A stretch of 64,000 nt of DNA from Mixophyes australis (lineage: Eukaryota; Chordata; Amphibia; Anura; Limnodynastidae), in NCBI GenBank assembly GCA_036250195.1, contig JAVHZZ010000001.1, forward strand, positions 378,759,407 through 378,823,406, given 5' to 3'. A model generated the notes under the pieces. The model did not search any database, had not been told where the DNA came from, and saw nothing but the letters and a program-made list of their open reading frames with translations. The stretch's first letter is position 1, and every line of letters begins with the position of its first letter. The translations under genes and the position numbers were made by a program. Of this stretch, positions 55,201 through 64,000 are shown piece by piece.

Positions 55201-58200
55201 CTCCCCTTCATCACACTGTGCCATGCTGCCCCCTCCCCTTAATCACACTGTGCCATGCTGCCCCCCTCCCCTTCATCATACTGTGCCATGCTGCCCCCTA
55301 TCCTTCATCACTGTGCCATGCTGCCCCCCCTCTCCTTCAATCACTCGATGCCATTTTCTCCCGCCCCCCTCTCCTTCAATCACTAGGTGCCTTCCCCCCC
55401 CCCCTCCTTCAATCACTGGGTGCCATTTTCTCTCCCCCCCTCTCCTTCAATCATTGGTTGCCCCCCCCCCCTTTTAGACAATCACTGGGTGCCTCCCCCC
55501 CCCCCTCCTTCAATCACTGGGTACCTTTTTTTCCCTCCCCCTCTTCTCCTTCAATCACTGGGTACCTCCCCCACTCCCTCCTTCAATCACTGGGTACCTT
55601 TTTTCCTCTCCCACTCCTCTCCTTCAATCACTGGGTGCCATTTCCCCCCCTCCCCCTCCTTCAATCACTGGTTGCCTTTCTCCCCCCCCTCTTTCAATCA
55701 CTGTGTGCCTCCCCCCCCCCCCTCCTTCAATCACTGGGTACTTTTTTTTTTCCCTCCCACTCCTCTCCTTCAATCACTGGGTGCCTTTTTCTCCCTCCCC
55801 CTCCCCCCTTCAATCACTGGGTGCCTTTCCCCCCCCCCCTTCTTCTTCACTCTGTCCCTTTCCGTTTTGCTTCCTTTGTTTTTTTTTCCTTTACTTACCT
55901 TTATATCAGCTTGTTTCTTCTCTCCTCTTGTCTTCTTGCCTTGGTCTTCTCTGCAACGCTCCTCACTGAATGTCGGGCGTGACGGCGCCGCGATCATGTG
56001 ATGTGAGTATTACTTATTTTTGTTTGTTTGTTTTTAAAGTAGCCTGCTCCCCCACCAACAAAGGGGCAGAGCCACACCCCCGGCAAAAATTAATAAAAAA
56101 GAAAAAGAATTTAAAATATTAGGTTTAAAAAAAAAAAAAAAAAAAAAATTGGCAGCGAGGGCTCAGGCCGGGCCTCCTGGCAGGTCTGGGACAGGTAATT
56201 AGTACACGCCCTCCCCCATCTTGACGGCCCTGATATTAAAACTTGGTATCATGCAGTATTACATCAACCTGTATTGTTGCAAGGTGTAATTGCATGATGT
56301 CAAAAACCTATATATACCAAAAAATATAAATTTTAATAACAAACATAAAAAATATCAAATAACTTATATTAATATTTTTAATTCCTCCAGATACTCAAAT
56401 ATTTTTCTAATTTTTATTAATTTTAGGGTGGGAAATTGTTTGCCACCTGCTCAAAAAAAATCTAAAAAAGTTTTAAAATCGTAAACATTTAAACCTAGGG
56501 GGCCTGATTCATCAAGACCCACACACTGAGCGCAACATGCGTTTGTTTTTTTCGGGTGTAGGTCTGCTCAGCTCTACTACACGAGACACTGCAGGATACG
56601 TCCAATACCTATGTGGAATATAAATTCGCAAAATAATGGACAAGAAAAAAATCAATTAATGTCTCCTGTTAATAATATAAGCAATAATGAAAAAAACAGG
56701 TAAAAAAGTGTTTTTTACATAATACATTTATTAGGATGTTTTAGTTGTGTATGGTCCGGTTCTGGGCATGAGCAGAGTGATTTTGCTTATGATATGCGAA
56801 AAATCGGCAGCTGCGTGCCTTGAGGAATCAGCCCCAGGGAATTATTTACATGTACTGCCTTAATAGAGGGGTTGAAATGGCAGTTTACAAGGATTTTCCT
56901 GGATTCTCTAAACCTATTCAATTGTTAGATGGCAAGACTGTTCAATTTCTAGTAATACCAAGTGTTTGACGCTATATGTTATATACTGGTACACAATTTC
57001 CTACAAATTGCAAACAGATCTCATTTGCATCAATCATATAACAGGGCCTGTATTTGTTACTGATGTAAGTTACAAGCTGCATCAGGTTCATTTCACTGCT
57101 TCACTCCTTCAAGTAGAAACTGTGGCTTTTGATATCAGGCAGGTGTGACCATATTTCCACATATAATTTGTACACTTGGATCTCAAATGGCCCAAATTAC
57201 AGTGAGGATTATCAGTGCTTCTACATTACATGTTTGTAATACTTTCAGTTCCTTAAAAATTAGGATGGCCATACAGTAAACTCTAATGGGGCTATTTAGC
57301 TATCTAAATACCACTGTTTAACGAAAACACCCCTTAGTAATAGCATCATTCTTCTTACACCGGCAGTAAAAAAAAAACCACACATTTACATTATATACTA
57401 CTACATTAATTAGAGATGTCTTATAGCACTAGCAGCTTTGAATAAATGCATATTAAATATTTAAGCTCAAGATAAAGATTCAATGTTTCGGAAATAAGAC
57501 CACATTTACCTTTATAGACCCACATCTACAAAAGTGTACACAATTCTAAAATAGAGTAGTAACAATAAGCACATTTTGCATTTATATTGATCTCCCTGCT
57601 CATCTATAATACAATGTTCACAGAGGTACAGGCAGATGATTACATGCAATACACATATTTGTGCGTCTTGCTCAGAAGTTGCTGAAAGTAGTGACCTTCC
57701 TCTACTGCCTATACAAGTGATTAGCATTGTAAGAACAGTGCAATGAAATGGAACAAGATCATTCAATTCCAGGCAGCTTTTGAACAGGACACATGCTTCA
57801 CACTGGCAAGCAGACATTGCAAGTGGGGTAGCATTGACAACAGTATGTGGAAAGAGTCTGAGGTCTGCGGCACTTGAGGTGGGGAAAATGAATGCGATAA
57901 ATGGCAACACCAGCAGTAGTCATGGAAATATTTTTATGATTGATGATTGGAGCACTGTCTGGTACAACTCTTTCAATGGGCTGCTAGAGAAAAGGCAGAG
58001 AATTTAATTTGGCAGATGGGCACAGCTGGGAAAGGTGTAGAGCAGCAATATGCTGAGGTTAGAGTGGGGAATAGAAAGAGCAGGAGTGCCATTTATTTGT
58101 TATATGTGGTGGGCAGAATGGGGGAACGTGCATTGAAAGCAGCTTGTGGTGTTAAACTGAATTTGTGAAACTTGGCTGTAAGCTGCCCTGTGTCATTTTC

Positions 58201-61200
58201 TTTATGCTTTATTTTGTATCATCTTTGTGTAATCGTTTGTTTTGTACTCATGTTTAACTCATATGCCTTTATAATGTTGTATGTATGTCAGGCACTGCGG
58301 AACCTTTGCCACCTTATAAATAAACAATGACGATGATAATGAGGCAGTTTTTGAAGGAGGAAGTAGGAGAAGTAAGTGGTATGACTGGGTGAAGGTGGTG
58401 GTAGGAGGAGTGCCATGTTGTCGGTCAGCCTTCTGTCCACAACAAGAGTGGATCCTGTTTCTCCTAGTTTGCTTTAGTCATACTTGCCAACTCTCAGAAA
58501 CAAGTTTCCGGGAGAGGGGGCGTGACTGGAGGGCGGGAGGGGGCGGGACGAGGCCAAACGTGTCATTTTGGTCCCGCCCCCTGCGAAAACGTAATTTAGG
58601 TCACGGGGCGGGGCCAAAATGACGCGATTGGCCGCCTCCCGCCCTCCAAAATGGCGTCAATCACCGAGAATCGCGTCATTTGACGCGATTCTCCGGTGAA
58701 ATTCAGGATGCGGGAGAAATGCCAACGAGCCCGGGAGACTGAACCGAATTTCGGGAGTCTCCCGGACATTCCGGGAGAGTTGGCAAGTATGGCTTTAGTA
58801 TATGGGTGAAGTACGTAGTTATTCACATCTCAGACACAGAAGGGAGCAGTTGAGGATATTAAACATATCATTGTTGCTGGACCAAAATTTGTGTGGTAAG
58901 CATCAGGGAGATGACCAACTTAAGATATTGCAGTTTGCTGTACAAATAAATATTTTTCAAACAGCATGTAAAGTTGTTTCAATTTTGTTTTTGTTTTTTA
59001 AAGTGGTGGAAGCATTTTTCCTAAATGTTGAAAAGGAGCAATATCTAGAAGTTGAGCTTGGACCGTAAGTACTTTTCATTTATGATAAAAGTTGGACTGC
59101 TGGAATTTTGTGATGAATTGGCATGTGAATAGCTAGCACCATCCAAGCAAATTCCACTAATACCTACCTCATTACTACAACCAATGTTTTTTTGGAAGTT
59201 CATCCAGAACTGCAGCCTTTATCAGTACTTAATGTAAAATCTCCTTAAATCTATAAAGTTTTTAATCTTATTACCACACAATAAAATGTTAAGCACTAAT
59301 TATATGCAAAATAGATTTGAGACCGAGTGGCAGCTTTTAAAATGATGGTCCTCCCTAAGCTTATGTAGCTATGTAGGACAATTCCCTATATTCTCCTAAA
59401 GAAGTTTATGTTAGCACTCCATTTGTTGATGCTCCGTAATATTGGGAGAGGTCGGCCATCTAGACTGTCCTGTGCCCATATGACCCTGTCCAAAAAACTC
59501 GGGGGCTTAGCCTTGCCAGTTCTGGCCTGCTATCAAGAAGCATGCATCCTCTCTCAAATCAGAGACTGGGCACTCCCAGACTTGCAAAAACCTTGGGTGG
59601 ACATGGAACGAGCCTTATATTCTACATGCTCTGTGTCAGATTTAATTTGGCTCCCTAACTGAATGAGGCCACATTCCCCTGACCCCCCCAACCTCTCTAC
59701 TTGACGGGATAGAACCACTGGAACCACTACAGACTTCATCCTCCCAACTGGCAACATTTCCTTCCACACGATTTACACGCTACTCCCTGAATTCGACAGA
59801 TCTAATTGGGCCCATGCAGGGGTCTCTTCCCTGGCGCACCTGTTTGGCTCCGGGGGCCTTTGCTCCATTGCGCAGCTGCAAGATAAATATGACATTCCGT
59901 CCAAAGACGTCTGTAAATACCTGCGGTTGTGGCATTGGATCAGGGACCTGCGCCGCCAAGACTACCCACTGCCCCCACCTCCGCCTCTCCTCCAAACCAG
60001 ACTGATCAGGGGTAATAACAAAGACGGTATCACCTTTTGGTACCAACACCTATACTGCCTCCCTGACATTCCCAAACATATTTCCCAGTGTAGGTGGAAA
60101 TCGATCGCAACATTTCCCTCTCCAACTCAATGAGGAATCATATATGGTAACCTATCTACAGTTTCTAGGTGTGTTAACCATGTAGAAATGTTGTTTAAAT
60201 TGTTGTACCAGACTTACCTTGTCCCAGCCCGTCTCCAGAAGATATGGCCCAACCACTCCAAATTCTCTTGGCGCAACTATGGAGCTATAGGAGATATTAA
60301 ACATGTGTTCTGGTCTTGCCCCATTATTCAGCCACTTTGGCAAGAGGTTTTCGGCCTTGCTCGAAAGGTCACATTCATATCTTTGGCTCCAACCCCACTT
60401 ACTGCCCTCCTCCACTTATACCACGATGAACTGCCAAAACACTACCGATATGTCTGAGGACACATTTTGGAAGCCGCAAGGGCAGCCATAGCATGGAGAC
60501 ATTAGACACCCCATACTCTATGGCACCATTCTCTCCTTGGCAGGAGTTTAAAACTGACGGAGAAGGATCCAGACTCATACGTCCCCTGGAGCCACCTGAC
60601 TCCTTCACCCCTGCTCCGGTTACCGCACATCTGGTTCCTAGTTGAGTCCCCACACCCGTACTAACTTCAGATCCCCAATACTCTCTTCTCTTTCTGTTAT
60701 GATGGCAGTGTATAGTGGCTAGGTATTTACTGTTTTATCTGCTCCCCACTATGTACCTCCCTTTTTCCCTTTCTTTTTTCTGTACCCCTTCACCCCATAC
60801 GTATAAATCTCTAATAAAATTTATTGATGTTAAAAAATAAAATAGATTTGAGTGCTGTTCAACTTAATGTTTGCTGACTGCACCCGGCTTAATAGTGGAA
60901 TATATATAAAACATGTTTCTCCAGGAGGCTATAGCACATTTGGTCAGGCCTGGTTTATTATAATGTGAATTTTGTAGTAGTTATGCTAAATCAATTCCAC
61001 AAACTACTGGTAGAAACCCGAAAATAGCAGTGGGTATTATGATCAATGGAAATTAATAATCAGTGGAAATTAATAAAAACAATATTATTTATTTCATAAA
61101 CATAAAAACATAACAAAAACAGAGCATAAATATTTTCTGACCAGTGCACCCAAATACCCGCATCTTCAAGACATTTCCCTAGTGTGGCCTATGGCATTAA

Positions 61201-62272
61201 TATATGGGACTCCACCATGCAGAAGAAAATGTTATGACATGTTTCCCTTCCAATCGCTAGCCCTGGAAGGCCTTGGGACAATTATACCTTAACATAGAAT
61301 TGACTGATACAGTCATCAGTACCAGGGATCTTTACTCGAGTACTACTTTGAAAATTTTTACTGAATAGAGTCTATGTTTCCCCAAGAGAGATTTTTTATA
61401 AATGCCTTCAATTCAGACATGTCCTTACCTCCTCTTTAAACCCCAAATCCTTTGTCCCAATCTCTACACCCATATACTAATGCCTTACTTTCCAGTCCAT
61501 CTGGGACATGAGCTATTTGTAGATGATATATATATTAACAGCCATTCTGACTGTGATAAACCTTCATGTATGATTAATTAGATAGATAATCTGGGTATCT
61601 CAATGGAGATGGAGGAATGGTAATCTTTCTTTATAAACAAGGTAACCTCTTGTTTAGATGGTACTTAAACCCAATTAAACTTCATAGAATGCTTTCAAAC
61701 CCATATCTCGCCTGCTGGAGAAACTGTGTAGACAAAGCATGTAGTTAGTAAATAATTGTATTAATATAAGTAACATGTTCTTTTAAGTTAAATTTAACTG
61801 CCCAAAGTCACACTTGGACCTCTTTGAAGTGTCCGTTACATGTCCCACAGGTTTAGTCACTTTGAGATAAATGATCAAAATATGTTGTTTACATTGTTAT
61901 TTTACAGAAATGAACAATCAATCATCTGTAGAATATTGAAATAAGGCTCATTTTAGGACAGTGAACAACACACTGTTTTTTTGTTGACACATTTTAAAAA
62001 TAGAAGGCAGCATTGGAAAATTTATATCTTAATGTTTTCTTTTAATCTTCTGAATAACGGAGCAGTGCTGTCTGGGAATTAGGCAGTTGTGCAGTTGCTG
62101 CTGTGTGCACAGTGTGAATACAATCATACCTGCATATGTCCCTCTTCCCAGTTGTAGAGTTTAGGTACTTATACTAGAAATCACTCAAGTACATACTACT
62201 GTGCATTTTTATTTTTGCAGACATGGGCATCATTTGGTGCTACTTCTTTCACAGCGCAGAAATATTTGGAAG
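45423..62272 (+). CDS. C4orf33: C4orf33-like UPF0462 protein, first 98 codons (partial gene)
   Basis: Three plus-strand exons (181, 61 and 52 nt; 45423-45603, 59004-59064, 62221-62272) join in phase to 294 nt, 98 codons, that follow human C4orf33 from residue 1 to about 98 with no gap. Landmarks are MEFKIEHEW, the [10 protein letters not shown] motif, [23 protein letters not shown] and [14 protein letters not shown]. Human C4orf33 is 199 residues, so about half remains, beyond the right edge; I found no further exon before 64000. The UPF0462 family has no established molecular function. The first intron (25572-45422) and the next (45604-59003) are packed with mobile elements. The reported span includes introns. 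Confidence 0.9.
45604..47633. other. C4orf33 intron, nothing recognised
   Basis: AT-rich. 46960-47200 includes a weak TCTGAGTATTCTGAGGCTG repeat-like segment. No exon with family resemblance was seen. Confidence 0.4.
47634..48113. mobile_element. 480-bp MITE with GGATTTACTAAA ends
   Basis: Opens GGGGTGGATTTACTAAAAGT and closes CCCTTTAGTAAATCTACCCC. An inner TGGCGGTTTTATCAACCC/GCCGGCGGTTTTCCTGG pair adds dyad structure. It belongs to a TTTACTAAA-ended group related in its ends to 29198-29373, but the inside differs. Confidence 0.68.
48272..48435. mobile_element. 164-bp hAT MITE
   Basis: CAATGGATCCCAAACTTCAT opens and CAGTTTGGAAACCACTG closes. The TTCAAGGCACTCCTATAATC segment matches the start of the 10745-11187 element, so they are one family. 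Flanks AGTTACAC (48264-48271) and TGTTACAC (48436-48443) are a slightly worn 8-bp duplication. Confidence 0.78.
48470..48612 (-). mobile_element. L2-like LINE 3' tail fragment
   Basis: GGGCACCACAGTGCTCTGCT then CGCCGTACAGTAGGGAAAAC matches the tail at 10482-10530. A short truncated insertion, with no coding part. Confidence 0.65.
49184..49545 (-). mobile_element. tRNA-headed SINE, reverse copy
   Basis: Starts with an (ATT)n tail (49185-49217), then GTGGAGCTTACAATTTATAT, a CACACACACTAGGGTTAATT spacer, TCCAGAGAAATCCTATGCAA and AACTCCACACAGATAGGG: the reverse of the 12808-13150 element from tail to head. The tRNA-like head near 49470-49545 is degenerate. Confidence 0.72.
49812..50083. mobile_element. 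272-bp hAT MITE (CATACTTGCC family)
   Basis: Begins CATACTTGCCAACTTTTCCC and ends GAGAGTAGGCAAGTATG. The right part carries three inverted CTCCCGG/CCGGGAG blocks. Flanks are ATATTATT and AATTATTA, a degraded 8-bp duplication in AT-rich DNA. A cleaner copy is at 58489-58791. Confidence 0.75.
50084..52694. other. C4orf33 intron, mostly unrecognised
   Basis: 50390-50515 resembles the tail of a SINE/LINE (TTGTAAGCTTATGAGCAGTG ... TATATAAAGGTTACTAAATA). The rest is AT-rich with no gene. Confidence 0.45.
52735..53425 (-). mobile_element. L1/Tx1-like LINE ORF2 3' fragment
   Basis: Minus strand 53289-53041 reads [20 protein letters not shown], then [20 protein letters not shown] and LIKMHAPSG, the post-RT block G-G-L-G-(L/V)-P-D-(L/F)-x-x-Y-Y typical of L1-type ORF2. 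The following frame (53105-52695) includes [18 protein letters not shown]. Frameshifted, truncated at the 5' side. Confidence 0.65.
53426..54084. other. Intron with possible small MITE
   Basis: 53670-53935 starts GGGCATGATTCAATAGGAAA and holds several ATACG/CGTAT dyads, like the GGGGCATATTCAAT MITEs, but no matching right end was found. Confidence 0.35.
54085..56232. mobile_element. Probable hAT-type non-autonomous element with C-rich minisatellite
   Basis: The left edge CAGAGCTGCCCAGAAGAA and right edge CTTGACGGCCCTG (reversed CAGGGCCGTCAAG) form a weak inverted pair; flanks GTATTAAC and ATATTAAA are similar 8-mers. Between them lie CCCAACATTAAAATAATAG-type repeats, a large C-rich tandem array (55080-55850) and an A-run (56130-56149). 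No transposase. Confidence 0.45.
55080..55850. repeat. C-rich minisatellite, two unit types
   Basis: 55080-55340 is about eight copies of a ~30-bp unit with CTTCATCACACTGTGCCATG and a C run. 55340-55850 is about ten copies of a longer, length-variable unit with CTCCTTCAATCACTGGGTGC. A 358-codon open frame from 54906 to 55982 crosses it and is purely compositional (Pro/Leu/Ser/His). Confidence 0.85.
56233..58188. other. C4orf33 intron, nothing firmly recognised
   Basis: AT-rich in 56233-57500. 57560-58140 has a 132-codon minus frame and mixed plus frames reminiscent of LINE 3' sequence, not assignable. Confidence 0.4.
58189..58335 (+). mobile_element. L2/SINE-type 3' tail
   Basis: GGCTGTAAGCTGCCCTGTGT, a short body, then GGCACTGCGGAACCTTTGCC and CTTATAAATAAACAATGACG ending in GATGATAATGA repeats: the same tail plan as 13060-13150. 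No coding part. Confidence 0.55.
58489..58791. mobile_element. 303-bp hAT MITE (CATACTTGCC family)
   Basis: CATACTTGCCAACTCTCAGA opens and GAGAGTTGGCAAGTATG closes. Exact 8-bp target duplication GCTTTAGT at 58481-58488 and 58792-58799. It contains dyads of CGGGAG/CTCCCG and of TGACGCGATT, and is much richer in CpG than the surrounding intron. It sits about 210 bp upstream of the second coding exon of C4orf33. Confidence 0.9.
59004..59064 (+). CDS. C4orf33: C4orf33 second coding exon
   Basis: Acceptor TTTTGTTTTTTAAAG before 59004 and donor GTAAGTAC from 59065. With the one base carried over it encodes [20 protein letters not shown] and two bases of a proline codon. Human has [21 protein letters not shown], so 16 of 20 positions agree. 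The exon sits between a hAT MITE (58489-58791) and an L1-like fragment (from about 59370). Confidence 0.92.
59370..60838 (+). mobile_element. L1/Tx1-like LINE ORF2 3' part
   Basis: Plus frames in order: [20 protein letters not shown] then [20 protein letters not shown] (59450-59570; the G-G-L-A-L-P-x-L block of L1-type ORF2), a middle piece, and [20 protein letters not shown] then [10 protein letters not shown] (60270-60370; the C-terminal G-x-x-x-H-x-F-W-x-C-P block). It ends in AATAAAATTTATTGATGTTA then AAAAAATAAAAT. Frameshifted; 5'-truncated as usual for LINEs. Confidence 0.72.
60839..62220. other. C4orf33 intron, nothing recognised
   Basis: AT-rich sequence up to the acceptor at 62220. 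No element supported. Confidence 0.4.
62221..62272 (+). CDS. C4orf33: C4orf33 third coding exon
   Basis: Acceptor TTTTATTTTTGCAG before 62221 and donor GTAAGTGA from 62273, both strong. It completes the proline codon and reads [17 protein letters not shown], against human HGQHLVLLLSGRRNVWK. It ends in phase 0. The following exon, expected to open with a QELPLSF-like sequence, was not found in the last 1.7 kb. Confidence 0.92.
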
Positions 62273-64000
62273 GTAAGTGAGGATTATGGTTCTGCTGAAG
62301 ACTCATTCTGCTGAACTGCCTGAAATGTGAATCATAAACATTTAAAATAGCAGAGAATCAGATCCTGACCACGGACTGCAGAAGAGAAAATGAGCTACCT
62401 GGAGGATCGTCTGCCTTCTCTCTCCTCGTCCTTTCAGTCCCAGTCTTTCCCTGCCAAGCAGCCATTTAATAAAATGAAATTTCTAATTAAAGCTGGCATG
62501 TTCTGCACAACACAGTTGTCAGCTATAAAACAGGAGGGCGGGCGAAGATTAGGGATAATACAGTTTAGAAACCTTTAGCTTCATCCTTTCTTTTTAACTC
62601 CATGAATAATTAGTGGTGATTTGCCAAATTTAGAATGTGCGTGTACTCTACAGCTCTTGGCTTCATCACAGGATGATTATATCTAATTGATAATTTGAAC
62701 AGAGTGTTAAGTGCATCTGTATAACCCCATAAATAATGAGAACATCACAAGCATTGAAGGAAATTTAAACTTGAAGCACTGTCTAGGCAAAAATCAGCTA
62801 CATAATACAAATAAAATATATATAAATAACTAAATTATTGCCAATGCAACATATGTCTCCCCAATGCAGTTATGGGTATATACTTATTTGCTGGTTGTGC
62901 TTAATACTTCTAAAGACAGTGCCTGACATTGGTAAGTAGTATAAACAGTGATAATGTGATGATGTTTTCAAATAATTCTAACTCTATGCAAATGTTCCAT
63001 TTTTATTTTGTATTATGTAAATATTAAGGGACAGATATATAAAAATATTCTTCTTATATGACTTTCAGGGGCAAACACAGGATTTTTAAGGGGGGGTTTC
63101 CAAATAGTTGAATTCGGAACAAAGCAAATATAAAACATAAAAAAACATTTCTGGTCTGCAGGGTTGAGATGCAGAGCTGTGTGATATATATAAATATTGT
63201 ATTATAGTGTTCATAAAGTAGAGGATCCTGTAGTAGTATTATAGGACCCTCTTGTTTATTAATCCTATGCAATATTTATTTATATCAAACAGCTCTGCAT
63301 CTCAGTCCTGCAGACTCACCAGAAATGGAGTCTTTGGTCTATGAATCAAAACACTAAACAAGAATGCTCGAGGGCAGTATCGGTGACCAGAGACCTATTT
63401 ACCGATGTATCTCTATATATAAAATTGCCATAAGCCCTCACCGTTCAGCAGGGCTGCCAGCAAGTGATGTAATTCCTGGAGATATGCGTGAGAGGAGCTT
63501 GCTAGGCTGCGCATGCGCAGCACCTCCATTTCAGCGATACAGATTTGTACAGCAGCCGCGGTGCTGTCAAAGAAGCGTCTGCGGCAGTGCTCTATAGGGG
63601 CAATGTTTAGCATGTTTAAATACATGCTAAACATTGCAGGTACTTTTATTCAACGTTTTAGTACTTGAGCCCCTTGCGATCTTGTTATTTGGCATAGTTG
63701 CTGAACACTATGAGTGTGAACAACACACGTGGCACTGCATAGGGATCAATTGTGTTCCAAACTGCACAAGTCCATTGTATGGAATGATCCTCTGGACAAG
63801 CTCTAGTTTCATTGAAATTTTTTTTAAGTCAGCAGGTAAAACGTTGCTTTTAAAGCTGTAAGCTAGAGGGATAGCATGGCCTGACTTGCAAGGATATCTG
63901 ACCTATATAGCATGTTGATATTAAGAAAAGCAATTATTTTATTGTTTAGTTTAAACAAATCAAAACTTAGATGTTTAGTGCTAACAACTAATATATTTTA
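62273..64000. other. C4orf33 intron to window end
   Basis: No further C4orf33 exon recognised. 63090-63300 contains mirrored TCTGCAGGGTTGAGATGCAG/CTGCATCTCAGTCCTGCAGA segments, a possible foldback, and 63580-63640 has TGTTTAGCATGTTTAAATAC with its near complement ACATGCTAAACAT beside it. Confidence 0.4.

Noticed and set aside
54906..55982. 358-codon open frame on plus
   Set aside because: It follows a C-rich tandem repeat; composition is Pro/Leu/His/Ser only, with overlapping open frames in other phases.
57512..57910. 132-codon minus frame
   Set aside because: No domain, no splice context and many cysteines by chance; probably LINE-derived or random.
1..64000. CRISPR array, phage or bacterial-type system
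   Set aside because: There are no regularly spaced repeats with unique spacers, no bacterial gene spacing or ribosome sites, and clear spliceosomal exons are present.

Overview
The window looks like a non-coding-rich piece of a large amphibian genome, most likely an anuran. The basis is the gene pair it carries, its intron/exon structure, and a dense load of repeat types that I associate with frog genomes: palindromic 'GGGTTTGAAAAAGTGG' MITEs, L2-like and L1/Tx1-like LINEs, DIRS-like, Gypsy-like, hAT, Harbinger-like and Tc1 elements, and a tRNA-headed SINE. The species assignment is inference. There are no bacterial-type operons, no CRISPR array and no rRNA. Most long open frames here are shadows or low-complexity artefacts.

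Only two host genes can be supported, both partial and arranged head to head. On the minus strand is the 5' part of SCLT1 (sodium channel and clathrin linker 1, a centriolar distal-appendage protein): a non-coding first exon ending at 25149, a start-codon exon at 18075-18121, and coding exons at 13902-13963, 9350-9422 and 8183-8238. One small exon between 9423 and 13901 is required by reading phase but was not located, and the rest of the gene lies beyond the left edge or was not recognised. On the plus strand is the 5' half of C4orf33 (UPF0462 family): a non-coding exon ending at 25571, then coding exons at 45423-45603, 59004-59064 and 62221-62272, in continuous phase for 98 codons, with the rest beyond the right edge. 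The roughly 300 bp between the first exons (25150-25450) looks like a TATA-less bidirectional promoter with CCAAT, ETS and CRE-like sites. The same SCLT1/C4orf33 pairing exists in human at 4q28.2.

Layout from left to right: 1-2670, LTR-like debris with a 393-bp hAT MITE; 2678-7340, a decayed DIRS-like element bounded by a 23-bp inverted repeat and invaded by a hAT remnant and LTR-like sequence; 7341-18121, SCLT1 5' exons and introns holding an L2-like LINE split by a hAT MITE, a SINE, and Tc1 and foldback elements; 19081-20648, a nearly perfect 773-bp-arm palindrome that contains a 34-codon spliced-looking fragment of an SSBP2/3/4-type LUFS/LisH domain, the most unusual object in the window; 20650-25150, more repeats, including a solo LTR with a 5-bp target duplication; 25150-25571, the bidirectional promoter; 25900-36120, Harbinger-like and palindromic MITEs, a Tc1 remnant, and a Gypsy-like LTR/gag region with arrays of 27-bp tandem repeats; 37226-39322 and 40610-44741, two related hAT transposons with exact 8-bp target duplications, the larger one carrying a decayed BED-finger/hAT transposase; 45423-64000, C4orf33 exons separated by long repeat-bearing introns (hAT MITEs, L1-like LINE pieces, a C-rich minisatellite element).

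The host genes share a promoter. Everything else is mobile-element content in introns and flanks, with no evidence that any transposon protein here is still functional.
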